A DNA stretch of 64,000 nt from Durusdinium trenchii (taxonomy: Eukaryota > Sar > Dinophyceae > Suessiales > Symbiodiniaceae): the NCBI GenBank assembly GCA_963970005.1, contig CAXAMN010025695.1, forward strand, positions 50,463 to 114,462, read 5' to 3'. The notes below the pieces were generated by a model. The model saw only the letters and a program-made list of their open reading frames with translations. It did not search any database and was not told the origin of the DNA. The position numbers were made by a program, and so were the translations under genes. Of this stretch, positions 62,724-64,000 are shown in pieces. Within the stretch, counting starts at the first letter, position 1; every line of letters starts with the position of its first letter.

Positions 62724-63832
62724 GTAACGGATCACCCCGAAGACATGAAAAGAATAGTGCACGCCCATCGACCCTGAAAACCTTGGGTTTGGCTGATCGG
62801 GTGATGAATACTGGGTGAATTCCCTGCCGGGAGTCTCGTTTCTGTATATCGGGTTCATGGACTGCAAATCCAAGAAACCACGAGGGTTGTCGAGTCTACT
62901 TGCAGTTTTTTTCCTGGTTCATCTCAGCCTTGAGGAGGGTGACACAACAGGCACCAAACTCCATAGGCTCAGGGTGTATTGTCGCAACAGAGTCTGGCGA
63001 GTGTTTGGGCCACGGATTTGTTGCTTCTTCCATTGCCGGGTTTTGGCAACATGGACATCCAAACAGGCAAAATAGAATAACGTAGCTCGCCAGTGTCGAG
63101 AACAGCACTGATCTAGCAACAGCACTGGCTCCGCCGTACGGCCAGTGTCGAGATGTGGATGCATATGTTTCACTATAGCCAGGCGGTGATGAGTTGCTGC
63201 GAGTACAGCTTCTACCTTGGCCACTGAGCTGACCAATTTGCGCGGGGGATGCGTACGAGCAAAGCTATGCTTCAAACTTTCAACAAGCGTTGTCTTACAT
63301 ATCTATACATTGGTGGTATTCAACAAAATTGCCAGATAGAACCAGCCGACACCAGGTATCACAACTTCAAACCATTCTGCGGTCGAAGTGCTCAGCTATG
63401 TGCAAAGCAAACACCTCGAGCACGCGGCTGATTTGTTGGATGAGCTGTTCGACTAGTTCGATTTAGCTAAGCCAAGGTCCGATTGAGTGATCTTTGTTTT
63501 GTTCTGCATGCAATGTTCTGCAGAGTGCATAGTGCCAAGAGTTGTGCCAGTTCTGCTACGATCAGTTCAGCAATAGATGACAATATACATAGACACTGAC
63601 ATATAATCTAATGTGTTGTACTGCAAAAGTTGGCAAGATCAGTATAGGTCCCGCCGCAGTGCAAATGTGTCAAGGCAATGGTGACGTCAACAAATCCAGA
63701 AGGGTGCTGGCCAGTCAATTTGACATGGTGCCTGGCATGTGATTCAGATGCTTGAAGGGTGTTTCGCCCTTGGCGGCATGAACTGGTAACAAAGCGAGTT
63801 ACATTCAGCCAGAAGCCGGACAGGGATCAGGT
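62724..63832. other. No firm gene
   Basis: Competing frames at 62815-63085 on + (LGHGFVASSIAGFWQHGH in one) and 62919-63275 on minus; none with paired splice sites. Confidence 0.3.
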
Positions 63833-64000
63833 TTCAACCGACAACCGCCAACCGGGTGAACCGAAATCAACCGGCGGTTGGCCGGTTGGCCGGTTCAGCC
63901 GGGTAACCGAGAAGCGGCCAACCAAGAAAGAATCGGTAAACCGGTTAACCGCCGGTTGAACCGGAGGTTTCCCGGTTGCCCGGTTCAACCGGCCAACCGG
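63833..64000. repeat. CCGGTT/AACCGG-rich repeat, cut by window end
   Basis: Dense AACCG, CCGGTT and GGTTGGCCGGTTGGCCGGTT words on both orientations in at least 168 bp, able to fold on itself. A small related cluster (GAACCGGTGACGAAACCGG) is at 26380-26415. Confidence 0.8.

Noticed and set aside
1-64000. CRISPR arrays, bacterial operons, riboswitches or rho-independent terminators
   Set aside because: No regular spacer-repeat arrays or ribosome-binding-site-led gene strings; the tandem repeats present lack unique spacers, and the sequence has eukaryotic features.

Overview
The window looks like nuclear DNA of a dinoflagellate (Symbiodiniaceae or Polarella-like). Four things point there. Short coding blocks sit in long non-coding sequence, often bounded by AG acceptors and GT (sometimes GC) donors. 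(TA)n tracts recur throughout. There is a LINE-type retroelement of the kind that carries the endonuclease-leader motif VGEASNPGP. There is also a DIRS-like tyrosine-recombinase retroelement of a type I associate with these genomes. No bacterial gene organisation, rRNA or convincing tRNA was seen.

Layout. 0.4-7.4 kb: exon-like blocks mostly on the minus strand, a T-rich TTTTGC tract (3.65-3.96 kb) and a decayed ~70-bp minisatellite (4.18-4.81 kb). 9.1-9.4 kb: a convincing cysteine-rich exon on +. 11.2-17.1 kb: a DIRS-like retroelement on +, full of frameshifts, encoding a gag-like Arg/Ser/Lys-rich leader, reverse transcriptase (RT), an RNase H split by an inserted zinc-binding plus methyltransferase-like block, and a tyrosine recombinase. 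18-34.6 kb: scattered short + strand exon candidates and simple repeats. 35.4-48.7 kb: a ~13.3-kb LINE-like retroelement on minus, flanked by imperfect 31-bp direct repeats. 49.7-62.7 kb: + strand exon candidates, including a phase-consistent run of five exons ending in an EF-hand half and a phase-consistent two-exon gene end at 58.4-59.2 kb. 63.8-64.0 kb: a CCGGTT-rich repeat cut by the window end.

The main object is the LINE-like element. On the minus strand it reads as a 1301-codon ORF with a C5 cytosine methyltransferase domain at its end, a 1160-codon ORF that completes that domain and ends in a coiled coil, an AP-type endonuclease in pieces, then RT, a CCHC-like finger and RNase H. Four of its frame changes fall exactly in 7-nt homopolymers, so they may be assembly or polishing errors or real lesions. 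Capture of cytosine methyltransferases by dinoflagellate retrotransposons has been published (de Mendoza and colleagues, 2018, recalled from memory). What looks less described here is a tandem pair of HW...CG protease-like modules upstream of the methyltransferase, and in the DIRS-like element an RNase H interrupted by a second methyltransferase-like module.

All exon calls rest on open frame, protein-like composition and splice-site dinucleotides read by eye. No similarity search was possible, most have no assigned function, and several starts are not ATG.
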